DNA of 64,000 nucleotides from Batillaria attramentaria (Eukaryota; Mollusca; Gastropoda; Batillariidae), in assembly GCA_018292915.2 (NCBI GenBank), contig JACVVK020000199.1, forward strand, positions 607,001 to 671,000, read 5' to 3'. Position 1 is the first letter of the stretch; each line of letters opens with the position of its first letter. Under the pieces are notes generated by a model. That model made no database searches. It saw only the letters and a list, made by a program, of their open reading frames with translations, and had not been told where the DNA came from. This document shows positions 23,171 through 33,783 of this stretch, one piece after another. Made by a program: the position numbers and the translations under genes.

Positions 23171-23576
23171 AAATTCATCCGGTTAGTGCCTAGTGCATAA
23201 CACTTTAAGGCACTTTTTTTTTTTTTTTTTTTTGTCTGTTGTTTTTTGTTATTGTCTTTGTTTTGGTAAGCTAGCAAAGCCATGTGTATGTGTAAGGTTA
23301 TGAACAAGTGTTATATAGATAAGTTTATATATATACATGTGTGTGTGTATATCAAGCCAGCTGTTATTTTTGTGTCTGTTTTTTTTTTTGTTTTTTTTTT
23401 TTGTCTTTTTGTTCCCTCCTTTTTTTTTTCTTTTTTTTTCTTTTTCTTTTTCTTTTCTTCTTTTATCCTTTTTCCTTCTGGATGTATATATACATGTAAA
23501 ATGTCAAAAAAACAAGAATTAAAAAAAAAAAGAAAAAGAAAAAAAAAAAAAAGAAAAAAAAAAAGATTTGTCAGTC

Positions 23577-24184
23577 CTCGGAATATTTTATTTTGTGGAC
23601 ATTTGATTTTGTTCAGTTTCGTCCAACGAGTCATTCAACTAACAAAGACAAAAAAAAATCCCCCTTTCCTTGCCCTAAACCCCTACCCCAACACACACAC
23701 ACACAGAGTGAAGGTGTGAAGGTGTTGTTGAGGTAATGAGGCGTGGTACAGGTGTCCAGATGACAGCAGGAGGACCAGCATTACAAGCCCACACCCCCCC
23801 CCCCCCCACCCCCAGTAGCAGCCAACTGTTCCGGGTCAATTCTTCTTCTTCTTCAGCGTTCGACAGCTACGCAGCTACAATCGCATCCCGAGGGATGCCA
23901 CAAACTTGGACGTCCGGTGGAGGTCGGCCGCGTTCCCCCAGAGCTTGGTATTGAGGTCCCCCCCTTCCGGCCAGAAATGTTGCCGCATCTCCTCGTGTGG
24001 GTCAATGGACCGTGCCACGGTCAGTGGGCTGTAACAGTTCTAGAACTGGGGCGGGGCTATCTTCGCAGTGACCCGTCCAGGAAAATTGTTTTCCCTCTTT
24101 GTAGATTTTCATTTTGTCTGTTGCAAGCAGGCTCTTGTCAAATACTTTTTGGACAGGTGCGTGCGCCGGCGTCAAGGTGTGGCA

Positions 24185-24218
<34 letters not shown>

Positions 24219-24469
24219 CCGGCACTGAGGCGGTACTATCTATCTTCTCAGTTAACAGACCAGCAATTTCGTTATGTTCCCCAGTAGATTTTCATTTTGT
24301 CTCAGTGTAGCAAGTTGTCTTGTTCGCTGCTGTTTCAGGCAGGTGCGTGCGCGTCAAATGGTGTCAGACCATGTGCTTATTACACCCCCATGCTTTAGTC
24401 ATTAAAGTGGGTAAGTTGGGGGTGGGGGCATTATTTTCATGCCATCATTTTATTTTAATTTGATCTGCT
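23577..24469. other. Intergenic with a diverged tandem duplication
   Basis: GTAGATTTTCATTTTGTCT is present at about 24,102-24,120 and 24,284-24,302. Each is followed by GCAAG, CTTGT and CAGGTGCGTGCG-like blocks, giving a duplication of about 180 bp. (GT)n at 24,186-24,214 lies between the copies. No gene is supported. Confidence 0.5.
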
Positions 24470-24522
24470 TTTTCTTCACTTTGTAAGCGCTTAGAGCTCC
24501 CTAAGTATAAATACCCTGTAGC

Positions 24523-24553
<31 letters not shown>

Positions 24554-24556
24554 TCA
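24470..24556 (+). mobile_element. Short LINE 3' end with (TAG)n tail
   Basis: TTTGTAAGCGCTTAGAGC followed by CTAAGTATAAATACCCTGTAG and (TAG)n matches the terminal layout of the CR1/L2-like fragments at 48.5 and 56.4 kb (AGCGC ... TATAAA, then a trinucleotide tail). Confidence 0.4.
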
Positions 24557-25319
24557 TTATTAAGACGTGCTTTCCACCACGTGCTTTCCACCACTTACTG
24601 CACCTACAGTACTATGCACTATGCATATTTATGTCCTTGTCAGCCAAAACTGACTTACCTGCTGATTGCAAGGGGAACACGTGTGTATGGGACTAGTTAT
24701 GAGGATTTGAGAGGGATAAGGGGAGGGGGAGGGGGTGAGCGGATGGTGGGGAGAGCGGTGGAAGGGGTGTCGAAGTGAAACCGAAGGAACGAAGAGAGAG
24801 GTGAAAAATAATTATATTCGAAATTACTGGTGATGGGTAGTTGAAAGGTGTGAGCACCAAATGAAGTCCCCCCGCCCCCCTTTACCTCCCCCACCCCCTT
24901 ACCCCCTTCTCTCTCTTCAGTCCCCCGCCCCACTCCCCACCCCCACTTATAACATTCACCAGCACTCCCTCATCCGGCACACACCGTCATCACGCGTTTC
25001 CTGCTCGACACCCCGAGCTGTAATACGCAGTTCTGGCATCCCACAGCAGTGGCAGCTTTTCTCTTTTGTTCCCTGTACGCCTATGACATTTTGGAGAGCA
25101 CTTTCGTCACTCAGGTTAGTTATGTCTCTGGTAGGTTCATTTCTGGTTCTTTTGTGCCGCTTGGGACCCTCATGTGTGAGGTCCCTTTTCCCCCCGGGTT
25201 TCCTTGTAGTCTCAGCTGACGGCCGGTTCGCTGTCACCGGGTGGGTAGGTGACATTGCGACTGGCCGCCTTGACAATTAGTGTGTTAATGCTGGCAGTAA
25301 TAGGAGAGAACGGACGGAC
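24557..25319. other. Intergenic; unrecognised overlapping frames
   Basis: Frames of 106-139 codons overlap on both strands at 24,861-25,280. The minus-strand one has a Cys-rich patch (SCHCCGMPELRI), but neither resembles a family I can name and there are no splice or polyadenylation cues. Not called as a gene. Confidence 0.4.
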
Positions 25320-25394
25320 GGACAAATGGTCTTTATTGAACTACGGAAACGATTTAGCCACACAATGGTTAATTTTCAATCTGACTGACGTTGC

Positions 25395-25448
<54 letters not shown>

Positions 25449-25576
25449 GATGATGATGATGAAACTTTATTTATCAACGGTTAAAGAAATTCACAAGTTT
25501 ACAAACTTGCTATTGCTAATGCTACAGAGACTATCTACTGAGAAAAAAAGTAATAATAAAGTAAAATAAAAGATTT

Positions 25577-25614
<38 letters not shown>
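25320..25614 (-). repeat. Two family-C LINE 3'-end pieces and three simple arrays
   Basis: GGTCTTTATTGAACTACGG at 25,327-25,345 is a decayed family-C start. (GA)n at 25,398-25,444 and (GAT)n run into a better one: AAACTTTATTTATCAACGGT at 25,461, then ACAAACTTGCTATTGCTA. (GA)n at 25,581-25,614 closes the segment. On the minus strand each piece ends in a (TCA)n/(CT)n tail. Confidence 0.55.
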
Positions 25615-25618
<4 letters not shown>

Positions 25619-25889
25619 ATTGATTCTCCTAGCTCTGTCTCCTAGCTCAAAAGACATTTCATTTTCCTTTCAAGAAAAGAAAAGAAATAAAGAAAAAAAA
25701 AATCTTTGGCCTTTTGGGACTCAGTCGTTTAGTTTGGCTGGCTATTGAAATATGTCATACAACCATTTGCATGTTCAGTCACGTAGGTCTAATACTATGA
25801 AATGAACCAGCGGATGTACTTGCACAAGCATCTTTATTTTAGTCTCGTGAATATATGCACCACAGACTCGGACAAAGATCTCTCTCGAT

Positions 25890-26031
25890 AATAATGCAAA
25901 TAATGTAAATTTATATAGCGCTTATACTCAATGAGCTATAAGCGGTTGCGATGTTAAGAAAAATGAGATAAAATAAAATGAAAAAGGCATGAAAATAATG
26001 CCAAAGAGAAAAATAAAAGCCACAGCAATTG

Positions 26032-26088
<57 letters not shown>
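25890..26088 (-). repeat. LINE 3'-end remnant and (CA)n array
   Basis: ATTTATATAGCGCTTATACTC near 25,910 matches the TATA-AGCGC terminal block of the CR1/L2-like 3' ends, here without a long tail. An unrelated A-rich stretch and (CA)n at 26,034-26,085 follow. Confidence 0.4.
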
Positions 26089-26100
26089 TAACTCTACATC

Positions 26101-26281
26101 ATTTGGGGGATCCGGGGTGGCCGAATGGTAGAGCGCTGGGCTTTTAGTGCTCGGGTCGTGAGTTCGAATCCCGGCTAGGGCCAAATATTTGTGCTGGACT
26201 TTTTCTCGTCGCCCCGTCTTTGATATCACCCTTACGTGGTGGAAAAGGACGTTAAACTCCCAAAACACCCACCCACCCTCT
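26101..26281 (+). mobile_element. SINE-A, full-length, with 12-bp target duplication
   Basis: GGATCCGGGGTGGCCGAATG head, intact B box (GAGTTCGAATCCCGGC), linker AAATATTTGTGCTGGACT, then TCTTTGATATCACCC and GGACGTTAAACTCCC. TAACTCTACATC at 26,089-26,100 is repeated at 26,282-26,293. It inserted just beside the (CA)n array. Confidence 0.93.
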
Positions 26282-26421
26282 TAACTCTACATCTTTATGT
26301 AGCCACCCACCCGTTCACATGATGGACAGCATGACCTGAGATTGAATCCCGTCCACGAGTGTGTCCAATTTGCCTCACAGAAACTAGGCCACGGTCACTC
26401 GGGGCCTCGTCATGAGTTGCG

Positions 26422-26825
26422 TAAGGCCCGATGCACACGAGCGTCAGCGTCATGATGCCGCGCGGCGGATCTCACTCCCGGCGGCAGTTTCAAGGCGCCG
26501 CCACGTGTGCATGACATCGGCGCCTGGCGTCAGGCAACGGCATCAATGATGCCAGGCGGCGGAATCCTATGACGCCGCGTATAGAACATGTCCTATTTCT
26601 GCTGCTGACGCCGCGCTGCAGACTTGGTTTCAGCCAATCAGAAAGCAGTGTGGGTCAGCGCGTGCAGTGTGGGTCAGCGAACAGGCCGTGCAGGCGAATG
26701 ACGCCGAAGCCAATTGTGCATGCAAACGGCGCACACCGCGCGCTCACGCGAGGCGTATGATGCGAGACAGCCTTCGCTGCATGCTTCATGGAGCTGACGC
26801 TGACGCTCGTGTGCATCGGGCCTTA
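26422..26825. mobile_element. 400-bp MITE with perfect 30-bp terminal inverted repeats
   Basis: The first 30 bases from 26,423 (AAGGCCCGATGCACACGAGC...) are the exact reverse complement of 26,795-26,824. If the TA at 26,422-26,423 and at 26,824-26,825 is the target duplication, the element is exactly 400 bp (26,424-26,823). The interior is GC-rich, with GGCGCC-type and CGGCGG words, CAGCCAATCAGAAAGC and a short tandem copy of GCAGTGTGGGTCAGCG. There is no transposase. The terminal sequence and TA-like duplication fit the PIF/Harbinger-ISL2EU group better than hAT or piggyBac, but this is an inference from ends alone. Confidence 0.85.
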
Positions 26826-27004
26826 TGACGCGTATGGCCGGCCTAGCACTGCCCACTGGCGCAAACACACCATTCCTGAACGCGGGGACCGGTGGCGGAG
26901 CCCCGGCTGAAAGTTAGGTAACTCGTTGGGACCAAAAAGCGGTTACCTGTCCTGGTTCTGTCAGTGTATGGAAAGTAGGTTCGTTCGCTACCCGGCCGGG
27001 GTGT

Positions 27005-29857
27005 TCATTCAGTAGATTGAGTTGTCAGTGGTCGTGGTATGTTTAGTAGAGGTCGGGTGGAAATTTGTGACGTGAAGGTCAGTGATTCGTGCACTTCTAG
27101 CTTCTTCTTCGTCTTCTTTGCGGTCGCTGGGGTCACATTGGCAGGCCGGTTGTCTCGATGAAGTGGGCCGTTTTCTGAAGATCCTGCAGGCTGCCGTACA
27201 GCTTGGAGTGTACTGGAGTCTCTTCTGGCCACACTGCTGTACGCAGCTCCTGGAGCTTGGGGCACTGCTGGAGGACATGCTCTGTCGTTTTGGTCACCGG
27301 TGCCGCAACTGCACTCTGCGTTGGGGGCCAGTCCGAGCTTCCGGTGCATATGTGCATTGAGGCGGTTGTGTCCGGTTCTGAGCCGTAGAAGGATGACTTG
27401 CTCCTGTCTGGTGAGGCAGTGGTAGTCATCCTTCGGTGTTACTGGTTTGCGGGCTGACTTGATGGGGGTACGTTTTTCCCCGTACGTCAAGTCCGTGTTT
27501 GGTTGGCTCTCGCTGGCCCCCTTCTTGGCTAGCTGGTCGGCAGCTTCGTTTCCAGGGACTCCGCAGTGTGCAGGCACCCACTGTAGCACCACCCTTCTGC
27601 CTGCACTGACTGCCAGCAGGGTGTCCATCAGTTCCTGTTCCTTGTTGTTAGACAGTGCTTCCAGGACGGAGCGGGCGTCTGTCAGGAACACGAACTGGTG
27701 GTACTCACTGCCTGCCGTCTGGATGACAGAGGCTGCTGCCTGGAGTGCCTTCACTTCTGCACTGTAGTTGCTACAGTGCTTTCCGGTTGGGATGGCCACC
27801 GACTCAGTCTGACCATCTGGGTAGCGGATAAACACTCCGGCTCCTCCATTGGACACGGCTTGTGTGGCCGATCCGTCGGTGTACACCTGGACCCATGCCT
27901 CCTCAGGGTACTTCTCGTCTATCAGTGCTTTGGTGAGGGCGCACTTGACCGACTCGCTTTGGGTGTCTCCTGAGGTGACATGAGGGACTGATGTACTGAT
28001 GGTGAGCTTCAGGTTGTCGTTAGATTCCCAGGGCATAGACCGGTGTAGTGTCGGGGCCAAAGTCTTGGTTGGGAGGTGACTGGTGTAGGCTCGGGCAAGC
28101 TTCTTGGATTGGTGGACAAAGCTGCTTCGCTTGAGGCGGTTTTTGGTCAGCCCCTCCACTCTCTGCTTCATGGGATGCTTGTCCTGACAGCGAAACTTCT
28201 CTGCTTGAAGCAGAATCTTGGTTTGGCGACGTTCATCGAGAGGCTGGATACCAGTGGTTCTCTCCATGGCCTGAATTGGAGTAGTCCGCATCGCTCCGGT
28301 GATCAGCCTCAGCGCCTGGTTCTGCACTCTGTCGAGGGCTTGCTGGTTTGTCTTGGCTGTTGTGGACCAGGCGGTGCAGCCATACTCCAATAGGGGCCGG
28401 ACAGCTCCCTCGTAGACGGACTTGAGGATCCTTTCATTAGCCCCCCATGATGTGCCAGCTAGCTTGCGTAGGATGGCCAGCTTGCGCTTCGCTTTGGCCT
28501 CTGCTTTCTGGGTGTGAGGCTTCCAGGTTTGCCGTTTGTCGAACGTCACGCCCAGGTAGGTTGGTTCGTTGTCAGTCTTCAAGCTTGTGTCTCCAATCCT
28601 GATGCTGCCTGCCTTCTGCTTGGGGGACAGGGTGAAGAGGGTGGTTGACGACTTTTCCTTGTTGATGCTGACGCACCAGGTATCGGCCCATGCTGCTAGC
28701 TTGTCTGCTGCCTGCTGCATCCTGTATGTGGCTGTTGTCGCATGTTCCTCCACGCACCACATGACCAGGTCATCGGCGTACAGAGCTGCCTTGATGCCTT
28801 TTGGTAGTTCTGCCAGCAGGTCATCAATGAAGATGAGGAAAAGTGTCGGTGAGACCACCCCCCCTTGAGGGACACCGTGGCGTGTCAGGAACTTCCTGCT
28901 CTTCTGGTTGTCAACAAGAACTCTTGCTCTACGATTGTCAAGGTAGGAGGTGACCCATCGTAGCATCTTGCTGGCGATCCCGCTTCTTTGGAGCTTGACA
29001 AGTAGCCCGTCTGTCCAGACCTTGTCAAACGCTTTCTGCAGGTCTATCCAGGTGGCAAAGAGGACTTTCTGATCTTGGAAGGCGTCCTCGATTTCCTGGG
29101 AGAGGTAGGTTGCCTGGTCTTCGGTGCATCGGAACTGCCTGAAGCCTGCTTGCTCTTCGGACAGGATGTGTTCCGTTTCCAGGTACCACATGAGTCTTGA
29201 GTTCACTATCCTCTCCATCGTCTTCACGACACAGCTGGTAAGGCTGATAGGGTGGTAGCTGCAGGCTTTTTTCCTGTCTTTCCCTTTCTTGAAGACAGGG
29301 ATCATGATGGCTTCCCTCCATATCTGTGGCACCCTGCCCTCCTCCCAACTGAGATTGAAGATGTCCAGAAGCTTGAGAGTTGCAGTGTTTCCTAGATGGA
29401 GTAGCATCTCGTTTGAGATGTTGTCCGGCCCAGGTGACTTCTTCTTCTTCAAGCGTCTGAGTGCTGCGCGCAGCTCCTGGAGGGTGATGGGAACCTTCAT
29501 GGGGTCATGTGGTGTGAGCTGAGTGGCTCTATCTCTCTGCTCCCTTCGCGCCTCACGTAGCTTGAGGGATGACACTTGGATGTCGCTTTCCTTCTCGTAG
29601 GCTCTGGCGAAGTAGTCAGCAGTCTGTTTCCCTGTCAGCAGTTGACCATCCTCTTCCAGTGTTATCTTCTGTCCTCTGCTGTCTTCGTCATTCAGCTGCT
29701 TAGTTAACTTCCAAAGCTTTGTCCCGTCCTTCTCCATGTTGAGAGCAGCGGTCTTCTCCCGCCAGCTTCTTCGCGTGGCTTCTAGCTTGGTTCGTAGGAA
29801 CTTTGCCTTGGCCTGTTGGAGTCTTTCATGGTTCTCCTGTGATGGCTGCTCCTCAGC
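27005..29857 (-). pseudogene. LINE reverse transcriptase and RNase H
   Basis: It continues the endonuclease frame with no further stop; the first ATG is at 29,737 and residues are counted from there. RT motifs: KKKKSPGPDNISNEML (97-112), EQAGFRQFRCTEDQ (195-208), FATWIDLQKAFDKVW (227-241), HGVPQGGVVSPTLF (287-300) and the catalytic YADD (320-323). RNase H follows with all four acidic residues in view: QVYTDGSA (617-624), SAEVKAL, FLTDARSVL and WVPAHCGVPGNEAAD. Close to the C-terminus a CX1C start (ECSCGTG) normally leads into a zinc-knuckle. Here the matching TTEHVLQQC text lies in another frame beginning at a 4-T run (plus-strand 27,288-27,291), so a 1-nt indel shifts the end. Catalytic residues are intact. 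Confidence 0.9.
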
Positions 29858-30892
29858 TCATTTTCTCGCCTCGTTTAGGTCGTCCTGGAGGGTTTGCAGC
29901 TGGTCTGACCAGTAGGGCTTGTAGTCCTTTCTTGCTCCTCTTGGAATGCACTCCTTGGCGGCTTGTAGCAGGCTGCTGTTGAACTCCTTCACCACGTTGT
30001 TCACGTCTCTTCCATGGACCTGGATATCCTTGGTAAGAGCGTTCGTCCGGTGAGCAAACGTCCCCCAGTTGGCTTTCTTGTAGTTCCAACGTGGGTTGGG
30101 ATGGTCTGTAGCGACTGTCTCGGCACTGATATTCAGGTAGATGGGCTTGTGGTCGCTTCCACCGAGTTGCTCTCCGATCTCTCTGCTGGTACCCCTGTGG
30201 ATATCTTCTGTGCAGAAGGCCAGATCCGGAGTGGTGGTGTTGTGCCATCGTCGAGAATAGAAGGTAGGAGGGTCGTGGGGGTCGTTGATAAGGATCAGGC
30301 CGTGATCGTCTTGCCAGTCTTCCACTTCTTCTCCCCTTCGATCTGCCTGTGCGTACCCCCAGCTCTGAGAGTGACTGTTGAAGTCGCCTACCATGAGGAA
30401 TCGGCTCTCTGGTACTCCAACAGTGTAGAGTGAGAGTGGTCTGTCGTTCGGGCAGTAGTAGTTGACAAGGTTCAGCTCTGATCTCTTTGTCTTGATCTTG
30501 AGTTCCTGGTACTCAGGTCCGTCCAGGTGGACCTTTTCCTCGCATGCGTTGATGTTGTTCCGCACGAGGGTAAGCACGCCGCCTTTGCGTCTGTCTTGTC
30601 GATCTGCTCTGAAGCACTGGTAGCCTCGGACTTTGAAGGTCTTGTCTTTCTGCAGGTGAGTTTCCTGGATGCAGCAGACACTGATGTCTCTGCTGTGCAG
30701 TACTTGCTCTAGCTCTGCCTTCTTGTTGGAGACGCTTTCTGCGTTCCAGTGCATGACCGTTAGCGGCTTGTGCTGCTGCGATTTGTGGCCAGTAGCCCTT
30801 CCTCGCCGTCCCCTGGCTCCACAGAACGGTCTGGAGGGACCGCCAGTCGCTGGGGGTGGGCTCCTTTGAGGCGCGGAGCCCGGCGCTGGCAC
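29858..30892 (-). pseudogene. LINE AP-type endonuclease domain
   Basis: The visible landmarks of the APE-like endonuclease fold are in order: MHWNAESVSNKKAELEQVL (Asn), CCIQETHL (catalytic Glu), GDFNSHSQSWG (Asp and Asn), TPDLAFC and GGSDHKPI (catalytic SDH). It nicks target DNA to start target-primed reverse transcription. The frame is already open at a GTG at 30,892, but the first ATG is at about 30,754, directly at the domain start, so the true N-terminus is unknown. It stops at TGA 29,858 after NEARK. The next codons continue in the same frame into the RT part, so this stop is a point mutation rather than a natural ORF end. Confidence 0.85.
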
Positions 30893-30939
30893 TTCCAGCT
30901 GACTGTACTTAAAATGGACAGGCGGTATTGGATATACGT

Positions 30940-31260
30940 GGCGTGTTTCTGAAGAGTCTGTTGCAGTGAAGGTATGGCTCCGGCATTATAACTTGAAACC
31001 TTTTTGACATAACTTCTATAGTTCAGTTCGGTTCATTTCACTAATACTTTATTCATTTATATTTACATCCTGTCACTAACTTGACGTGAAAACTTATTCT
31101 TCTCTTGTAACGGAGCTGGTAGTAGAAAGGGACCCTGGTCGGTTAGTTGCGAATTTGTCCTTGTTGCTTGCGCGGCGTTACGCCCTAAAAACTCAGTCAC
31201 ACACACCTAATACTGTATTCTGAAGGGTCTGTTGCAGCGAAGGTATGACACGTATTGACT
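30940..31260. repeat. Diverged direct duplication, about 264 bp apart
   Basis: TTCTGAAGRGTCTGTTGCAGYGAAGGTATG occurs at about 30,950-30,979 and 31,214-31,243. Each is followed by TTTTTGACATAA or GTTAGACATAA and a T-rich stretch with TTTCAYT and ATACWTTATT. The left copy touches the 5' side of the LINE. GTTGCTTGCGCGGCGTTACGCCCTAAAAACT near 31,160 also resembles 4,029-4,060. Confidence 0.5.
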
Positions 31261-31377
31261 GTTAGACATAATCTTTCTTTTTTTCTGTCGTTTCATTGAT
31301 ACATTATTGTCTCATGTATGGGAAATCAGCCAATCGAGTAACCGTTCATTGGTTCGCTCGTCACAGACAATCATTCC

Positions 31378-31580
31378 GGATTTTACAACGGTAGAAAATG
31401 ACTGACTTTGCAGCCATTTTTTCACACTTGCTGTTACTATTCCGCAGACCTATCTACTAAAAAATATAAAAGAGAAATGACCTCAATGTGACTGAAAGGG
31501 AAGGAAACCACAATCTGGCCTGCTTTTTTTTTTTGGCATTTTCTTCTCGATGTCACACAGTTTACCGGTCTTCGTCTCCA

Positions 31581-31620
<40 letters not shown>
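31378..31620 (-). repeat. Family-C LINE 3' end, poly-T and (GA)n
   Basis: GGATTTTACAACGGTAGAAA at 31,378, then CACACTTGCTGTTACTATTC and TCTACTAAAAAATATAAAAG follow the family-C order. A (GA)n array lies downstream at 31,584-31,620. Confidence 0.5.
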
Positions 31621-31621
<1 letters not shown>

Positions 31622-33573
31622 CGGTCAGTGTGACCAGGTACCCTTTGACCTAGGCACGCACCAAGGGTACTGTACTCTATGACGTACCAACGTTACTGCC
31701 ACCTTGAATAGCAACGTTGGTGTTCTGGTCTGTTCAACGTCTGGAGGAAACTGAAGCTTAGCTTCACCAAAAAGATTTGAATTACTAGCACTGACTGACT
31801 GAGATCAGCGCGGGTAGGTTACAATAATCATTTTCAGATCTGGAGGACGAGAACTTGCCTTCACTTACTTTTTATTTATTTATTTTTTTCAAGACAGACT
31901 GAGTAGCGAAACATAGATGAGTATGTCAGTCATTTTTATTCGATTGATTTATTCAGTGATTGATTGACGGATTAGCTCATTAATAATGATTAATAATGGC
32001 ATGAGCTTGCTCATCTGCCGGCCTGACATCTACTTTCCTTAATCTGAATAATTATTACGTTAATTAGTTTTCAAAGTACTTACAATACTTATCAGTGATA
32101 ATATCATAAACCTCTTGGGATAAGTATGGGTAAGCTTTTGCTGACAGAACGGAAAGTACTTCACTGGTCTCTGTAAAACATAATCGTCTGGTTTTTTTTT
32201 TTTTTCAATACTGACGGATCATACACATTAGTATTAGTTAGTTATTTAGGACTTTACGCCGCGCAAGCTATAAAGACTATTTCGCGGCTACACATAATTA
32301 TTATTATTATTATTGTTATATTCTTTAAATTCAAAGCTGCTTGCATCACACAGACTCTCCCAGAAATGACATCACTTTCGCTGACTGACAACAACACAGT
32401 ATTCGTCCTCGTTGACCGCTCCGTAAAGCACCCCCTCCCCCCCCCCCCCTCTCTCTCTGTACGCCGACACGGATAATCCCTGCCCCTCCCTCTCCCTCCC
32501 AGAATTCCCCCAGGCATCATACCCACTCCTCCCTGTCTGTACCCCTTTGTGGCGGCGCCCGTCCCCTCTTCTCAAGGACACGCCCCCTCGATTCTCCCCC
32601 GTTTAACCCGGACTTCACCAATCTCGACATTTCTGTTGAGCGGCGGTCTTCTAATTTCAGGCTAGGTGCGGTGGGGCGTGTGCTGGGGCCTTGAGCATTT
32701 CAACTGTATTCGCTTTCTTGTTTTGAAACGTCTCACCCGATACCCTCCTCGCCTCCTCGGTCGGTCAACAGATTAACACACACCCGCGCGTTTCCAATTG
32801 CTTGTGGTGATTCCCTCATTCCTGGCGTTTTTGTCATCACCGGCCGGGAATGCCGACCATGCCTGACAAATATTCCTGTACACATACAACTGGTATGTGA
32901 ACTATTGGCGTATTTTTGTTGTCAATTTGTAATTAGCAAAAAAGCAGTCAACCACGCATGGATTAAAAAACAATTCCGATAAAAAAAGTAGTAAGGTTCA
33001 AATAAGCAAAAATGATGATTAAGAAATCAGCGGATCCGTCAGCAAACTGGATCAGCCTGCAGATCCAAACGAGCGTTGAAGACGCTTAAATACCAATTAA
33101 AAGCCCCCCCCCCCCCCCCACCACCACCACCATCATAAAGGAACCAACAATGCATCCAACCAACCAACAAACAAACAACGACGACAACAATTCCAGACTC
33201 GACACAAAAAAAAAAAGAAGGTGTGTGTGTGTGTGGGGGGGGGGGGGGCGTGAGGGAGGGTGTGTACAAAAAAAGTTTCGTGTTGAAAAGGTTGTGCCAC
33301 GGCATGGTTTGTTATTTAACATTTCATAACATTTTTTTTTTCTTCGGCAGAAACATTTCGATTTGGTTTGAACGTTTTTAGACTTGTTTTATTTCGTTTT
33401 TATTTTTTTTGGATACAGATGTTTCAATCGCAAAGAAACAAACGTGTCCCTACAGACAGTATCAGTAACTCTCAACAAAATTAACCCTTTGAAAATATGA
33501 ATATTTTGTCGAAATATACAGAGATAACAGATAAGCTCTTCATGCACGGTTATCTTGTAATATGTTGACTCTT
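31621..33573. other. Intergenic, nothing firmly recognised
   Basis: A short 3'-end-like remnant with GCCGCGCAAGCTATAAAG and (ATT)n lies at 32,255-32,318. Poly-C lies at 32,438-32,448 and 33,104-33,119, and (GT)n plus poly-G at 33,221-33,248. Frames on both strands are of low complexity. No gene was seen. Confidence 0.5.
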
Positions 33574-33587
33574 CAGCTGTCCGGCAG

Positions 33588-33769
33588 GGTCAGTGGGTGG
33601 GTGGGTGGGTATTTGGGGATTTAACGTCCTTTTCCACCACATACGGGTGATATCAAAGACGGGCCAACGATGAAAAAGCCAGCACAAATATTTGGCCCCA
33701 GCCGGGATACGAACTTACGACCCGAGCATTAGAAGTCCAACGATCTACCATTCGGCCACCCCGGCTCCC
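33588..33769 (-). mobile_element. SINE-A, full-length, with near-perfect target duplication
   Basis: The head on the minus strand begins GGGGAGCCGGGGTGGCCGAA at 33,769. The tail ends in GGACGTTAAATCCCC and (CCCA)n. CAGCTGTCCGGCAG at 33,574-33,587 and CAGCTCTCCGGCAG at 33,770-33,783 differ by one base and flank the element. Confidence 0.92.
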
Positions 33770-33783
33770 CAGCTCTCCGGCAG

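Larger units (their letters stand above)
21280..23562 (+). mobile_element. Tx1/L1-like LINE with 5' inversion (twin priming) and 14-bp target duplication
   Basis: AAGATTTGTCAGTC occurs at 21,266-21,279 and again at 23,563-23,576, directly after an A-rich tail, so these bases bound one insertion. Inside, the left part (21,280 to about 21,670) is in minus orientation: a 5' UTR and the start of a first ORF (ATG at 21,445). The right part (about 21,675-23,562) is in plus orientation: the C-terminal half of an ORF2, a 3' UTR and a poly-A-like tail (23,519-23,564). An inverted 5' part head-to-head with a sense 3' part is the classic product of twin-primed reverse transcription in L1-type elements. 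The middle of the element, including the endonuclease and catalytic RT, is missing, so the copy is immobile. Confidence 0.85.
27005..30985 (-). mobile_element. Nearly open non-LTR retrotransposon with endonuclease, RT and RNase H
   Basis: One minus-strand frame runs from about 30,985 to 27,005 and encodes AP-endonuclease, reverse transcriptase and RNase H in that order. It is broken once by an in-frame TGA (29,860-29,858) and again by a 1-nt shift near 27,288-27,291. No gag-like ORF1 is seen upstream and no ATG precedes the endonuclease domain closely, so the copy is probably 5'-truncated. The 3' UTR would lie in 26,826-27,004, but no tail or target duplication could be identified. The APE-RT-RNase H order is that of I-group elements (I, Nimb, Ingi and relatives); the exact clade is not resolved here. 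Confidence 0.85.

Noticed and set aside
24861..25280. Overlapping 106-139 codon frames on both strands
   Set aside because: No family resemblance and no gene architecture; recorded as unrecognised intergenic DNA.
30893..30985. GTG at 30,892 as the true start of the LINE endonuclease ORF
   Set aside because: The frame is open further upstream without an ATG, and the domain starts at an ATG about 140 bp later; the real start is probably lost by truncation.
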